Assembly (NCBI GenBank): GCA_030280995.1
Contig: JASXTE010000002.1
Location: 18,289,183-18,353,182 of the forward strand
Length of the DNA: 64,000 nt
From: Hemileia vastatrix
Taxonomy: Eukaryota; Basidiomycota; Pucciniomycetes; Pucciniales; Zaghouaniaceae
Reading direction: 5' to 3'
Shown here: positions 1 to 11,389 of the stretch, piece by piece
Layout of the letters: each line of letters opens with the position of its first letter
How positions within the stretch are numbered: the first letter of the stretch is position 1
The notes under the pieces: generated by a model
Seen by the model: only the letters and a program-made list of their open reading frames with translations
Database searches by the model: none
Told to the model about the DNA's origin: nothing
Position numbers and translations under genes: made by a program

Positions 1-376
1 AAATAAAAAAAATTAATGTAAAAAAAGTTAAAAAGTAGAGATTAGTATTTTTTTTCTTGATTCAAACACCAGAAAAAAAACATGGGCACCTGATTGTAGG
101 TGCCAATTCCTATCTTTGACTTAACTCAATTTCAGCTCAGCTGTGATTCTTCTTGAAGGACTGGGCACTGAAAAATGAGAACGCTAGCTTGCACAAAATC
201 AAATAAAATTTACTCTTTATTCAATACTGAATATAGGGTCAAGAACCTGCTAGAAGGTTCCACTTAATTTTTTGCAGTGAAAAGGCGCCCCAAACTGCTT
301 CAAAACCCCCCTCAAGATTTCCCTTTACCCTCTCCTTGGCCACCTCAAACCCCCCTTTTTACCCCCTCAAGCTCCC
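1..376. other. interior of Harbinger A left of the Gypsy insertion
   Basis: No gene is visible. The stretch is AT-rich with two small perfect hairpins (GGCACCT/AGGTGCC near 85-111 and GAACCT/AGGTTC near 244-261). From about 285 it becomes a C-rich arm with repeated CCCCCCTC and CCACCTCAAA-like units, which continues at 10033 after the Gypsy insertion. The 5-bp target duplication CTCCC occupies 372-376. Confidence 0.6.
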
Positions 377-1854
377 TGTCAGCCTGTATATCCTCAGTAC
401 TGAGTAAAATAAGTTATGTTAAACACATGAATTATACATGGGAACAATAAATGAGAGTACACAAACAGTATACATAAGTAAAATTATGATAATACACAAA
501 AAATGCCATTATAACACCTTATATACACGCATATATCCACCTTTTATAAGTCTTATGTACTTAATATTAAGTTGGAATATGTTAGGGTAATCTTAAGAAC
601 CTTAATTATAAGGCTACATAATTTTTAAGTATACTTAAAGCTGTTATTTTCATTGTTTTATGCAAAAAACAAGAAATGCACTTTATTTCACTTAAAAGTT
701 AATTATATGCGCTATAAATTTAAGAATATTAAAAATGCGGTTTGACAGTTTAATTTGTCTCATTTAGGACTATTGATTTGGCTACTTAAATGCATAAAAA
801 AACACTTTTCAAATTTGGTGTTTTTTATGCCAGAAATGGCTTCTGTGTACTGGCCACATACTGCCTGCATTTTTCCTGTGTGAATAGCTTCAATTTTAGC
901 AAAGTTAACTTTTTCACACTGTAATTACCCCACATTCTACGCCCACTGTTGCGAAACACACTAAAATAGGTGGCAGGCGCTTATTTAATGTCCTAGCTTA
1001 ATTAATAATGCATTAACCCTCTTTATATGCACTAATTTCATTAATAACCTCACTCTTGGTGCCTTATTTCACTACCACGCTTAAATTTGCCTAAATTTAG
1101 TCAAGGATTTACCCGTGCAAGCGCCTGCCAAAGACTGCATGTAGTTACCCCACATCTCACGCTCTGTTTTAAGTTTTTGGGTGGTTTCTCAGTCAATATT
1201 GGGTATTTTTGAATGGGAATTTCATGTAGTATAATGTTGGGATTAGCCCCATAATTTATAAAGTGAATCCCACTTATTATTAAGCTATTATTAGCCTTAA
1301 AAATTCCCTCTTTATTCTTTTATATTATTGTTTAATACGCATATACTCTCTTTTTATCTTATTTTTTAATTTTGATGGATTTTCCTTATTATTACAGAAT
1401 TTTGATGGTTGTTACTCTTATAATTATGTCATGGGTTACTGGGGATGTTGATGGGCATTTCTATTAGTTGGTTTGAGGAGTCATTAACTGTGTATTGGAG
1501 TGGTACATCAAGGGATTCATTAGGGAACTCAGTGTGTATAAAAGGAGGAGGTTTTTGGGTCTTGTTTCTACATTCTTTATCATTACAACTTTCACCATAT
1601 AAACAAATCAATTAGTACTTTTATAATTCTTTTGAGTTGTATCTGAATTATTAAACTCTATTTTTTCTACAAACTAAAAAGATTGTAAGCCATATATAAA
1701 AATAGTGAGAATTATATTACTGAGACCATTATTTTGAATTATATTTTACTATTTGTTGAATTTACATTACAGTATTCATTAAGGACCATATAAATCTTCT
1801 AGACAAAGAATTTTAAAGCTAGTTCACGTCCTTTTAGTTGATCTTAGCCTGACA
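377..1854 (+). repeat. 5' LTR, family I copy 1
   Basis: This is a direct repeat of 8548-10032, with short inverted ends TGTCA...TGACA. A TATA box at 1537-1545 divides a long U3 (about 1.19 kb) from a short R-U5 (about 0.29 kb). The main difference from the 3' copy is a short indel near 410 plus scattered substitutions. A 60-codon antisense frame at 1429-1611 exists in both LTRs, but it overlaps the promoter and opens with TTG, so I do not call it a gene. Confidence 0.95.
1537..1545 (+). promoter_or_regulatory. LTR TATA box (TATAAAAGG)
   Basis: A canonical TATAAAAGG sits about 310 bp before the LTR end, in the right place to start a genomic transcript. The same motif is at 9716-9724 in the 3' LTR. 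The transcript start would be expected some 25-35 bp downstream; this is inferred from spacing only. Confidence 0.7.
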
Positions 1855-2502
1855 ATTGTGGATCTTTCCTCAAGAATTCTGTTATAATCAAGTAGGTAAA
1901 AGTTTCAAAGAAGGTACACGTAAATAAAATCCCTATAGAAATATTTGGAGAATTACAACAGGTTGGAGTCACTTATATAGTGATTTCAGAAAAAAAAGCC
2001 CTTTTATATAATAAAATTGTGATATTGAATCAAAAATTTTACCACTAATTTAACATATAATTGTTATTAGTGGGTCTGTCAATAGAACAATTAAATTTGT
2101 GATCTTTGCAGATAAAATTTTTACCACTAATTTAACATAAAATTGTTCTTAGTGGGAGTCTGTAAATAGATAAATTAAATTTGTGATCTTTGCAGATGAT
2201 AACCAATTAAACTGATTAATTGTTTTCTTTTAACAGGACTCTTAATCCCCTTTTATTGGTTTGTAAAATTCATTTAATATTTAAAAAGAATCTTACTGAC
2301 AAATTTTTATTTTTAAATATAAAAACATGGCTACATATTGCAGACCAGTTAAATCAAGCGCCCACATAAAAGCATATTTGACTTTTGGAACTTCTAAATT
2401 TACTTTATACCTACAAGTAAGAAATAAAACTGTCTTCAGTGGTATTAATAAATACTGATAAAACTCCTTTTTGAAGTTTTAAAAATCTCAAATTTCAATT
2501 CT
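1855..2502 (+). other. untranslated leader with a duplicated stem-loop
   Basis: No gene is visible between the 5' LTR and the first gag frame. An 82-bp unit is tandemly duplicated (starting about 2041 and 2123). Each copy holds the arms CCACTAA and TTAGTGG about 20 nt apart and ends with GTGATCTTTGCAGAT. I could not identify a convincing tRNA primer site just after the LTR. Confidence 0.6.
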
Positions 2503-2523
2503 TTGATTAAATTCCACATAAAA

Positions 2524-2922
2524 ATGTGTGACAACAATGATATTGTGAGTAATAAGGCAAAACCTTATAGCTTAAGACCTAGAGCTGAGAAACCTGGTAC
2601 AGGACATTCAAATGGAGGGCCAGGAGTCCCCCATAAACACCCTCACTCCACAAATGTCTCTGGAGGAAAGGGAAAAATTTTTAAAACAGGTATCAATAAA
2701 GAAAACAAAAAATTCCTTACAAGAACAAATTCACTCCCTCTCCCTTCTACTGAACACCTTGACAATAAGGGTAAACAATATAGTGGACCAGATAAAAAAT
2801 CTGGAGAAAAGAGCAGCTCAGGGTTTTGTAGAAGTCAATCAAGCTCTAGTAGAAATAAAGGCTCAACCACCAACAGTGGCACCCAACAGTTCCATAGCAA
2901 TACCTCCAGCCCAAGAGGATGA
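2524..2922 (+). CDS. short 5' frame (ORF0) overlapping gag in the +1 frame
   Basis: An ATG at 2524 opens a frame containing VSNK and PGxxH-like residues. The equivalent ATG at 16518 in copy 2 gives a 29-codon frame with the same residues. In both copies the main gag frame starts inside it, at the same frame offset. In copy 1 it stays open to 2922, but only about the first 30 codons resemble copy 2. It could be an upstream ORF, or the true gag start followed by a +1 shift. It has no recognised domain, and the call rests on conservation between two copies. Confidence 0.35.
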   Translation: MCDNNDIVSNKAKPYSLRPRAEKPGTGHSNGGPGVPHKHPHSTNVSGGKGKIFKTGINKENKKFLTRTNSLPLPSTEHLDNKGKQYSGPDKKSGEKSSSGFCRSQSSSSRNKGSTTNSGTQQFHSNTSSPRG

Positions 2923-3040
2923 TCAAAAAATTACAGTAAGCAAATGGAAGTGGGATTGGTATGCCCAAAAATACAACAACCCTCAACAGCAGGGCTCCAG
3001 CAGTCACCCTTACAGTGGAAATGGAATAAGACCTTGGTAA
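2612..3040 (+). CDS. family I first gag-region protein (coiled-coil, KWKWDW motif)
   Basis: This 142-codon frame is predicted to be helical and charged, with a coiled-coil-like stretch at about residues 40-75 (QEQIHSLSLLLNTL and following) and a proline-rich segment. A conserved tail reads KWKWDWYAQK. The same architecture and KWKWDW motif occur at 16585-16947 in copy 2, so the frame is a real part of the element. It precedes the capsid-like gag at 3166. I do not recognise a named domain. It may be a separate N-terminal gag product or a gag exon. Confidence 0.6.
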   Translation: MEGQESPINTLTPQMSLEEREKFLKQVSIKKTKNSLQEQIHSLSLLLNTLTIRVNNIVDQIKNLEKRAAQGFVEVNQALVEIKAQPPTVAPNSSIAIPPAQEDDQKITVSKWKWDWYAQKYNNPQQQGSSSHPYSGNGIRPW

Positions 3041-3165
3041 GTCATCCATCTTCCCAGGATCAATTATATAATCCTAACAATGAATTACTTATAGGTAATG
3101 AAATTGATAAAGAGTTATTGGATATAATTGATAAGGATTAAAAAAATTATTCATTTGAAAATAAC

Positions 3166-4224
3166 ATGTTAAACTTGTCTTTAAATGAGGACAATGTACA
3201 TAGTTTTATTGACCACCAGGAAAATGCTATAAAAATGGAACCAAATGAATTAAATCTTGAACCTGATGATGAGTTTTCTGAATTGGACACAGAAAGAATT
3301 GAATATTTTCTAAAAGAAAATCCAATGGAATCAAGAATAATTAGTAAATTATTATTAAGAATTGAAAAATTGGAAGAATTCTCTAAAGAGTCAAACAATA
3401 ATACAAAAAGTGTATTATTAAACCTCACACAATCATTGAGTACAATAGCTGATAGGTTAAAAATTATTGAGAATTCTAATAATGAATCAATCAATGAAAA
3501 CAAAAGATTAAACTCTGAGATTAAAAATTTAGAAAATAAATTACAACATTCTCAGAATATTATGGCTACCATAGAGGGACGTGTAAAATTGTCTTTTTCA
3601 AATGTAAATGATACCTTAACTCATGTACCTGTAATAAAAGATAGGTTACAAAGAGTAGAAATTGAAGTAGCTAACATTTTGAAAAATACTGAAAAAATAA
3701 AAGATAATACCTCTTATGTGGAAAGAGTACCAGTTTTTATGAAACACTCTGATGATAAACCAATGATTGAACATGAACATAGTGTCATGGGCTCTGAGAA
3801 TATAAAATCAGTAAAAAATAAAATAAATGATCATCTTTCTAAAGTAAGTGAATTACTCAATATTCCTCAGGTTAGGGAAGCAAAAACTAGCCAAAAGAAC
3901 TGGCCTAAATTAGATCAGTACCCTTCTTTTGACAGGGATTCAAAATCTGATTGGCAACAATTCATTCAAAGAATTGATAACTTAAAATTTTCATACAAAT
4001 TACCTGATGAAGAAATTACATCAAAATTAAGATCTTTATTTACAGATGTGGCCTTATTATGGTTTGAATCTGTATTGAGTGAGGGAATTAACTACTCCTG
4101 GAATGAATGGAAGGCACTAATTGAAAGACAATTTGGTGGCCCGAAATTCAGAATCACTCAACAAAGATTGTATGATGAGCCAGATATAATCCAAATGCTA
4201 GAGATAAAACCATGGTATTTTTAA
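3166..4224 (+). pseudogene. gag capsid region, family I copy 1
   Basis: The N-terminal ~200 residues are acidic and coiled-coil-like (leucine and asparagine heptads around residues 65-175). Residues about 250-335 look like a retrotransposon gag capsid domain, with DWQQFIQRIDNL, an aromatic LLWFESVL helix and WNEWKALIERQFGG. The frame ends just after this domain. Alignment with copy 2 (18130-18240) shows a single-base loss in copy 1 near 4170-4210, so gag and protease were probably one frame and the 13-bp overlap with the next frame is a mutation rather than design. Confidence 0.75.
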
Positions 4225-5339
4225 TGAATTTAATAAATATCATGAAAGCTATGGATCCAAAATTGGATTATGATGAGTGGAAAAAGAAAATAATATACAA
4301 GTTGCCTATATCAGTTAGAGACATTATTGTAGCTAGAACTGAAACCATCAGAGACACCTCTGGGCTCATTAATATATGCAATGAAATATTATTAAACCAC
4401 AAATATGAAACCAAGTATAATAATTACAAACAAATTGTTGACATAGTAAAACCTACTACAAATAAATTGCCAGTGGAGAAGAAAAAACCTTCAGCTCTCC
4501 TTGTCCCTAAAAGACAAGAGAATAACACTTGTAATAAATGTAATGAACCTTGGATTAAGGGTCACACCTTTAAGAAGAGAATAAATGTTATTGAAACCTC
4601 ACAAAATTCTGAACCAAGTAATCATAAAGATGAGAACGTGGAATCCAGTGAGGATTGTAAAAGTAACATATCTTACAGTGATGATGAACATGAGATATTT
4701 GTATTAGAACAGGATATTATGTTCCTGAATGATGCTATACCTCATACAGACACATCTTTAACTTCCATTGAGGAAGCTGAAATAATTAAAGATGTAACTC
4801 ATGATACTTACAAAAAAACACCTATCAGAGCACCTGTTATCATATGTCAAAAAGAATTGAATTCCATTCTTGACACTGGGGCTGCAGGTAGTGTAGTTTC
4901 AATTAATACATTAATAAAACTTGACAGTAAGTACAAGGAAAAACTAGAACCTGTTCAGACAAAGAACTGGAGGGGTTTCGGTTCAGTTTTAAATTCAATT
5001 GGCAAATACAAAACTGCTGTATTCTTTAAATATAATAATGGATATGTTGGAGAAGTGTGTGAATTTGTTGTAATGGATAATAATAATTGTAGTGATTGGT
5101 TTATTATTGGAAATGATTTATTGAAAAAATTTGGCATTAAACCAGATCCTGCAAACAGTTGCTTCACTATAGGTGTGAATGGTAAGAGAAAATTCAAAAT
5201 ATGTTCTGAAAATTCAGTGTATTCCATTTCTCCTAGAGAAGAACAACTGCAAGGTGGAAGAACCACCACTGAAGTGGTTGATTTGGAAAATGAAATCCAA
5301 AAGGCCTCATTCAGTCCTCGACTCTCAAAAATTGACTAA
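4212..5339 (+). pseudogene. gag C-terminus, zinc-knuckle-like motif and aspartic protease, family I copy 1
   Basis: The early part continues gag (KLPISVRDIIVARTE). A CNKCNEPW motif follows at about residue 107; copy 2 has CNKCNKPWGKGCKC, so this is a variant zinc knuckle. After an acidic linker comes a retropepsin-like domain, with the active-site triplet in ILDTGAAGSVVS at about residue 222 and IIGNDLL near residue 298. The frame ends at a TAA (5337) where copy 3 reads on, and a second in-frame TAA follows at 5391. Confidence 0.8.
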
Positions 5340-6833
5340 GAAAATATTTTGAGATTGATTAAATCATATCCTATGGCATTTGCTCATGGTTAAAATGAAT
5401 TAGGATCGGTCAAAGACCATGAGATGAGAATCTCTTTAAGTTGTGACTTGGATAATATTCCTGGCAGCTTGAAAAAGAAAACTTACCCAGCTTCTCCTGC
5501 AAAAAGTAAAGATATTGAAGACAAAATAAAAATGTTGTTAGAAATGGGTATTGTTGAAAAAGTGGACACAACACCAAAGTATTGTGTCATTTCACCAGTA
5601 TTAATCTCTTATGAAAAGGATAAGGCTAGATTATGTGGTGATTATAGAGTTCTGAATACATACACTGTAGATGATATTTACCCTCTACCAAGGAAAGCTT
5701 CTATCCATGCTACTTTACAAGGAGCAAAATATATTTCTTGCCTGGATGGAAACAAGGGTTACCACCAAATTCCTGTAGAAAGGAATTCTCAAAATTACTT
5801 ATTAATAACGACACATATGGGTATATATAAGTATGTGAGAATGCCATTTGGCCCAAAGAATGCGCCTTCAGTCTTCCAAAAATTAATGGATAGTGTTTTC
5901 CATCAGGAAATGGTTGAAGGATGGCTTTTGGTCTATATTGATGACATCATAGTTTTTTCAAAAACATATGATGAACATTTAAATCACCTGAAAAGAGTCT
6001 TTCAAAGGATGGATGAAATAAATATGACAATTGCATTAAAGAAATGTAAGTTTGGATTTCAATCCTTGAAAGTACTTGGACATGTTGTGTCTGGATTACA
6101 AATTTGTGTTGACCAGAATAAGGTGGCAGCAATTAAAAACATTGGTATACCTAAGAATTTAAAATAGGTTCAAAGTTGTTTGGGTATGTGTGGATATTAT
6201 AGACAGTATATTAAAAATTAGCAATCCATTGAAGCTCCTTTAACAACATGAATCAGGAAAAATGAGGCTTTCATTTGGAATAATGAAAGACAAAACACCT
6301 TTAATAAATTAAAGGAATGTTTAATGTCAGCTCCAATATTGGGACTGCCAGATTTCAACCTACCTTTTATCTTGAACACTGATGCAAGCTTCATAGGTTT
6401 AGGTGCTGCTTTACAGCAGAAACAGATAATAAATAGAAAATTATCTGAAGTAGTTATCTGTTATATATCCAGAAACTTAAGAAAAACAGAATTAAGGTAT
6501 GGAGCCACACAGCTGGAATGTTTAGCCGTGGTGTGGGCTTTGGAGAAACTTCATTACTATCTGGAAGACCAGAAATTTGAACTTATAACAGATTTCAGTG
6601 CCGTAAAATCATTACTAAACATGAAAACCCCTAATAGGCACATGTTTAGGTGGCAACCAGCTGTACAAGAGTACAGAGGAAGAATGACAATCACTCATAG
6701 AGCAGGAAAATTGCATTCTAATGTGGATTTATTATCCAGAAGTCCTTTGCCAAATGATGCTGACAACCCAGCTTATGTACCTGAAAATGAGGTTATACAT
6801 ATATTTGGGATTAATATATTGGATTTAGAGTAA
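5340..6833 (+). pseudogene. reverse transcriptase and RNase H, family I copy 1
   Basis: In the same frame as the protease. RT motifs include LCGDYRVLN, LDGNKGYHQIPV, MPFGPKNAPSVFQ and the catalytic YIDD in LLVYIDDIIVF (about 5931-5963). RNase H follows with TDASFIGLGAAL, a conserved ECLAVVWALEK and the DLLSRSPLP end motif. In-frame stops at 5391, 6165, 6219 and 6249 break the frame, so no full enzyme can be made from this copy. Copy 3 has sense codons at these sites. Confidence 0.9.
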
Positions 6834-8368
6834 GAGTTTATGCAAACTATATTGGAAAATTATTCATCTGATAAAGATTTGACTAAACTATCTACCATTC
6901 TAAATGATCCAACAAATGCCTCCATGAGTGCATTAATTGAACCCTTGCCTCCAAAGTATAGAAATGTGTTGGAAAAAGGCAAACTGTCAATTGAAGATGG
7001 ATATATATATTACACAAAAAGTTAAGTAATGTAATAGTAATACCACCTTCTATGAAAGAGATAATGTTTAGTACTTGTCATGATGACATCTTAGCTGGTC
7101 ATTTTGATTTTAACAAAACATTAACCAGAGTTAAAAATACAGCCTGGTGGATAAACATGAAAGAAGATGTACAAAAATACATTGAAACATGTGACTCTTG
7201 TCAGAAATCTAAAAGATTAACTGGGAAGAGAGCTAGGTTCTTGCAACAAATAGAGCAACCAAAAGCTCCATGGGAAATTATAAACATGGATTTTGTAACT
7301 GGCTTGCCATTAGCAGGAAAAGAAAGTTTCAATTCTTGCTGGGTAATTGTAGATAGATTAACAAAAATGTGTAAATTTATCCCTACCCATAAAGAGGTAT
7401 CTGCAAAATACATGGCATTACTATGGTGGACTCAGATGATGAATACTGCTTGGTTCCCCAAAACCATAATCTCTGATATAGACCCTAAATTCACTTCAGA
7501 GTTTTGGACATCCTTGATGGAAGTATCAGGTTGCCAATTGAAATTGTCTACAGCACACCATCCACAAACTGATGGCCTGGCTGAGAGAATGATACAAACT
7601 CTAGAAGACATGATCAGAAGATATTGTGCCTTTGGATTAGAATACAAAGACAATGAGAAATTCACACATGACTGGGTAACATTAATTCCTGGCCTTGAAT
7701 TTGCTTATAACAGCACAACTCATTCTGTAACAGAGAAGAAACCATTTGAACTCTGGCTGGGATATGTAACAAATACCCCAGTAAATCATTTAAATAATTT
7801 ACCAAGGTTAGATATACACCCTGGTACTAAATCCTTTATTCATATGCAACAAATATGTAGAAAGCATGCAGAAGAATGCATCCAAAAAGCATTTGAATAT
7901 GAAAAGAAAAGGTGGTATAAATCTCATAAAGAATTTGAATTTAAAAAGGGAGATGAAGTCCTCATATCAACACTACATTTTAACTTACAAGGTAATGTTA
8001 AATTAAACGATCCCATTGTAGGACCTTTTGTAGTAAGAAAAAAGATTGGTAATAATTCAGTGGAAGTCATATTATATGCTCCATATGATAGGAAACATCC
8101 AGTTTTCCCTAACTCATTATTGAAACCTTACCATGCAAATAATCCTGACTTATTTCTAAAAAGAAGGGGAAGGCCTAAGAAGCAACCTGAAGAAATTGTG
8201 GAAAAAGCAGATATTGAAAAAATACTCAAGAAAAGAATCCTTACTAAAGAAAAAGGAACTGAGTATTTATTAAGATTTAAAGGGAAATCAAATGAACTTG
8301 ATAAATGGATACCTGAAAAAGAAATTTCTAATTTATCCACCCTTCTTAAAAAATTTAAACAGAAATAA
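6834..8368 (+). pseudogene. integrase with AT-hook and chromodomain, family I copy 1
   Basis: After TAA codons at 6831 and 7023 and a frame change near 7025, a 438-residue frame (7052-8368) holds the integrase. The HHCC zinc finger is CHDDILAGHF ... CDSCQKS. The core has the DDE residues in NMDFVTGLP, ISDIDPKF and GLAERMIQ. The C-terminal part carries an AT-hook-like KRRGRPKK (8159-8182) followed by a chromodomain-like segment (about residues 382-432, YLLRFKGKSNELDKWIPEKE). Chromodomains on integrase are typical of chromoviruses and can direct insertion to marked chromatin. The 7052 frame itself is intact. Confidence 0.88.
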
Positions 8369-8547
8369 TTTTTTTTTCCACCAGCTGGGGGGTAAAAAAA
8401 AGTACTCATAATATCTTATTATGTTTTAATTCTTTAAAGAATAATCTTTAATGCTACAGAATTAATCTGAATACCTGAAAATTAACAAACAAATAAATAA
8501 AATGTATAACTTATCATTTTTTTTATTGTTTTTTTTGGGTGGGTGAG
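8369..8547 (+). other. 3' untranslated region and polypurine tract
   Basis: The spacer after pol is short (about 180 bp) and AT-rich. It ends in TTTTTTGGGTGGGTGAG immediately before the 3' LTR; GGGTGGGTGAG (8537-8547) is the likely plus-strand primer. Copy 3 has GAGTGAGGGAG in the same place. Confidence 0.75.
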
Positions 8548-10032
8548 TGTCAGCCTTTATATCCCCAGGACTGATTAAAAAGTACTTATAAGTTATGTTA
8601 AACACATGAATTATACATGGGAACAATAAATGAGAGTGCACAAACAGTATACATAAGTAAAATTATGATAATACACAAAAAATGCCATTATAACACCTTA
8701 TATACACGCATATATCCACCTTTTATAAGTCTTATGTACTTAATATTAAGTTGGAATATGTTAGGGTAATCTTAAGAACCTTAATTATAAGGCTACATAA
8801 TTTTTAAGTATACTTAAAGCTGTTATTTTCATTTTTTTATGCAAAAAACAAGAAATGCACTTTATTTCACTTAAAAGTTGATTATATGTGCTATAAATTT
8901 AAGAATATTAAAAATGCACTTTGACAGTTCAATTTTTCTCATTTAGGACTATTGATTTGGCTACTTAAATGCATAAAAAAACACTTTTCAAATTTGGTGT
9001 TTTTTATGCCAGAAATGGCTTCTGCGTACTGGCCACATACTGCCTGCATTTTTCCTGTGTGAATAGCTTCATTTTTAGCAAAGTTAGCTTTTTCACACTG
9101 TAATTACCCCACATTCTACGCCCACTGTGGGGAAACACACTAAAATAGGCGGCAGGCGCTTATTTAGTGTCCTAGCTTAATTAATAATGCATTAACCCTC
9201 TTTATATGCACTAATTTCATTAATAACCTCACTCTTGGTGCCTTATTTCACTACCACGCTTAAATTTGCCTAAATTTAGTCAAGGATTTACCCGTGCAAG
9301 CGCCTGCCAAGGACTGCATGTAGTTACCCCACATCTCACGCTCTGTTTTAAGTTTTTGGGTGGTTTCTCAGTCAATATTGGGTATTTTTGAATGGGAATT
9401 TCATGTAGTATAATGTCGGGATTAGCCCCATAATTTATAAAGTGAATCCCACTTATTATTAAGCTATTATTAGCCTTAAAAATTCCCTCTTTAGTCTTTT
9501 ATATTATTGTTTAATACGCATATACTCTCTTTTTATCTTATTCTTTAATTTTGATGGATTTTCCTTATTATTACAGAATTTTGATGGTTGTTACTCTTAT
9601 AATTATGTCATGGGTTACTGGGGATGTTGATGGGCATGTCTATTAGTTGGTTTGAGGAGTCATTAACTGTGTATTGGAGTGGTACATCAAGGGATTCATT
9701 AGGGAACTCAGTGTGTATAAAAGGAGGAGGTTTTTGGGTCTTGTTTCTACATTCTTTATCATTACAATTTACACCATATAAACAAATCAATTAGTACTTT
9801 TATAATTCTTTTGAGTTGTATCTGAATTATTAAACTCTATTTTTCTACCAACTAAAAATATTGTAAGCCATATATAAAAATAGTGAGAACTATATTACTG
9901 AGACCATTATTTTGAATTATATTTTACTATTTTTTGGATTTACATTACAGTATTCATATAGGACCATATAAATCTTCTAGACAAAGAATTTTAAAGCTAG
10001 TTCATGTCCTTTTAGTTGATCTTAGCCTAACA
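8548..10032 (+). repeat. 3' LTR, family I copy 1
   Basis: This is the partner of 377-1854, near identical over its length, beginning TGTCAGCC and ending TAACA. The flanking CTCCC at 10033-10037 repeats the 5' flank. It carries the second TATA box at 9716-9724. Confidence 0.95.
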
Positions 10033-10350
10033 CTCCCCCTTTACGCCCTCCTGGGCCACTTTAAACCCCCCTTTTACCCCCTCAATCCTTCCTCATACCC
10101 CCCTCAAAGCCCTCCATAAATCCCTCACTCCCTACTTATTGAATCAATAAAAATTCAATAGGTAGGAAGTGGGGGCAGTGGAGGGGGCTTGAGGAGGTAA
10201 AGGTGGGGCTTGAGGGGGTAAAGTGAGGGGTTTGGTGTGGCCAAGAAGGGGCTAAATAGGGGCTTGAGGGTGTAAAGAGGGGGGTTTGAGGCAAACAAGA
10301 AGGGGAGAAAAGGGGGTATGAAGGCAGACAAGGAGTGGAAGAAGGGGGAT
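10033..10350. repeat. GC-skewed inverted arms of Harbinger A with central hairpin
   Basis: The C-rich arm interrupted by the Gypsy element resumes here (units such as CCCCCCTTTTACCCCCTCAA) up to about 10130. A hairpin at 10131-10166 follows, with 14-bp arms CCTACTTATTGAAT and ATTCAATAGGTAGG (one mismatch, 8-nt loop). A G-rich arm then runs to about 10350 with GGGGGCTTGAGG and GGTAAAG units, the complement of the left arm. The same layout recurs in Harbinger B at 22430-23250. Confidence 0.8.
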
Positions 10351-11389
10351 GATGGAGGGAGAAAAAAAAGATAAAAAAAGCAAAATTAGTCTAACCTTGA
10401 AAACCAAAAAAAGCACTTACAGGACAAAAAAAATGAAAAAAAGGACAAAAAAAAGGAGAAAAAATAAATTATTAGCAAGTAAAAAAATCAAAAATAAGAA
10501 AAAGAATGACTTACCTGGAGAGATGAGATGAGAAATAGAGGAATTAAATAGAGGAGTTGAAATTATTTGATGGATTTTTGAGGAGAGGATGAAAAGGATA
10601 TGAGTGATGAAAGAAAAAAAAACACCAACAAAATATGTGATTTCAGAAAATATGCAATTTCATGTTGAGCTGGTGAAAGAAAACCAATGAGCCATCCAAA
10701 AAAAAGTGAAGCGCTTCCCAGCCTCTTAGCACCAAGGTGGGGGGTCTGCCCAATGTTGGGAGGCCCGCCTAGAGGTGGCTGGAACACCCTGAAGCCAGAA
10801 AACCACCAAAAACCTCCAATAAAGCCCAAAATACTTAGAAAAATCCACCACAGCTACTAAAACCCTTAAAACACATAATTAAGCTATGACAACATTGGGA
10901 CATAAAATATAGAGCCAAATTAGCTCTACTTAATGGCACTAAGCATTTAAGCATAATACTTAAGGTTAGCCTGTAAAACACAAAAAACAAAATTAAACAG
11001 CTATCTTTTAGAAATGAAAAATGAGTATAGGACGCCTTAAAACTTGGAATATGAAAAATATTATCAGGACATCAAATATAGAGAAAAACCAGTGCTACCC
11101 AATGGTAGTACCCACATACCTGTAGTCCCAATATATTCACTGAATAAAACCAGAAAAAACTCAATTATTCAACCAATGCCAATTAAGACATAACAAAACA
11201 ATTCCAAACAGAGCAAAAAAGGTGTCTGCCAATGTTGGAAAACCACACCATAAAATCAAAAAAAAATGAATTTCATCAAACAAAAATACCAAACCAAGTG
11301 AAAAAATTACACAAAGTGGACATGTGGGGAGCACCAAAATAAAATTTTAAAAGTGTTGTGAAGTGAAATGTTGGAGAGTGATTGGCATT
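10351..11389. other. non-coding interior of Harbinger A
   Basis: A-rich sequence (10350-10560) gives spurious Lys-rich frames. About 10560-10720 matches element B 22085-22215 in reverse, including GAGCTGGTGAAAGAAAACCAATGA. The rest has no convincing gene. Clusters such as CACCAAGGTGGGG occur, but nothing is supported as functional. Confidence 0.5.

Larger units (their letters stand above)
377..10032 (+). mobile_element. complete Ty3/Gypsy chromovirus-like element, family I copy 1
   Basis: Two LTRs of about 1.48 kb (377-1854 and 8548-10032) begin TGTCAGCC and end TGACA or TAACA. They flank gag, protease, RT, RNase H, integrase and chromodomain sequence in that order, which is the Ty3/Gypsy order. 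The flanking 5 bp CTCCC (372-376 and 10033-10037) are a target-site duplication. The LTRs differ at only about 1-2% of sites by eye, so the insertion is fairly recent. The coding region nevertheless has seven in-frame stops and two frameshifts. The element lies inside Harbinger A. Confidence 0.95.

Noticed and set aside
1429..1611. 60-codon antisense frame in both family I LTRs (also 9608-9790)
   Set aside because: It overlaps the TATA box, begins with TTG, and appears twice only because the LTRs are copies.
4200..4224. Programmed frameshift between gag and protease in family I copy 1
   Set aside because: Copy 2 is one base longer at this place, so a simple deletion in copy 1 explains the frame change.
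10349..10531. Lys-rich small protein
   Set aside because: It is a by-product of an A-rich tract with no counterpart in element B.
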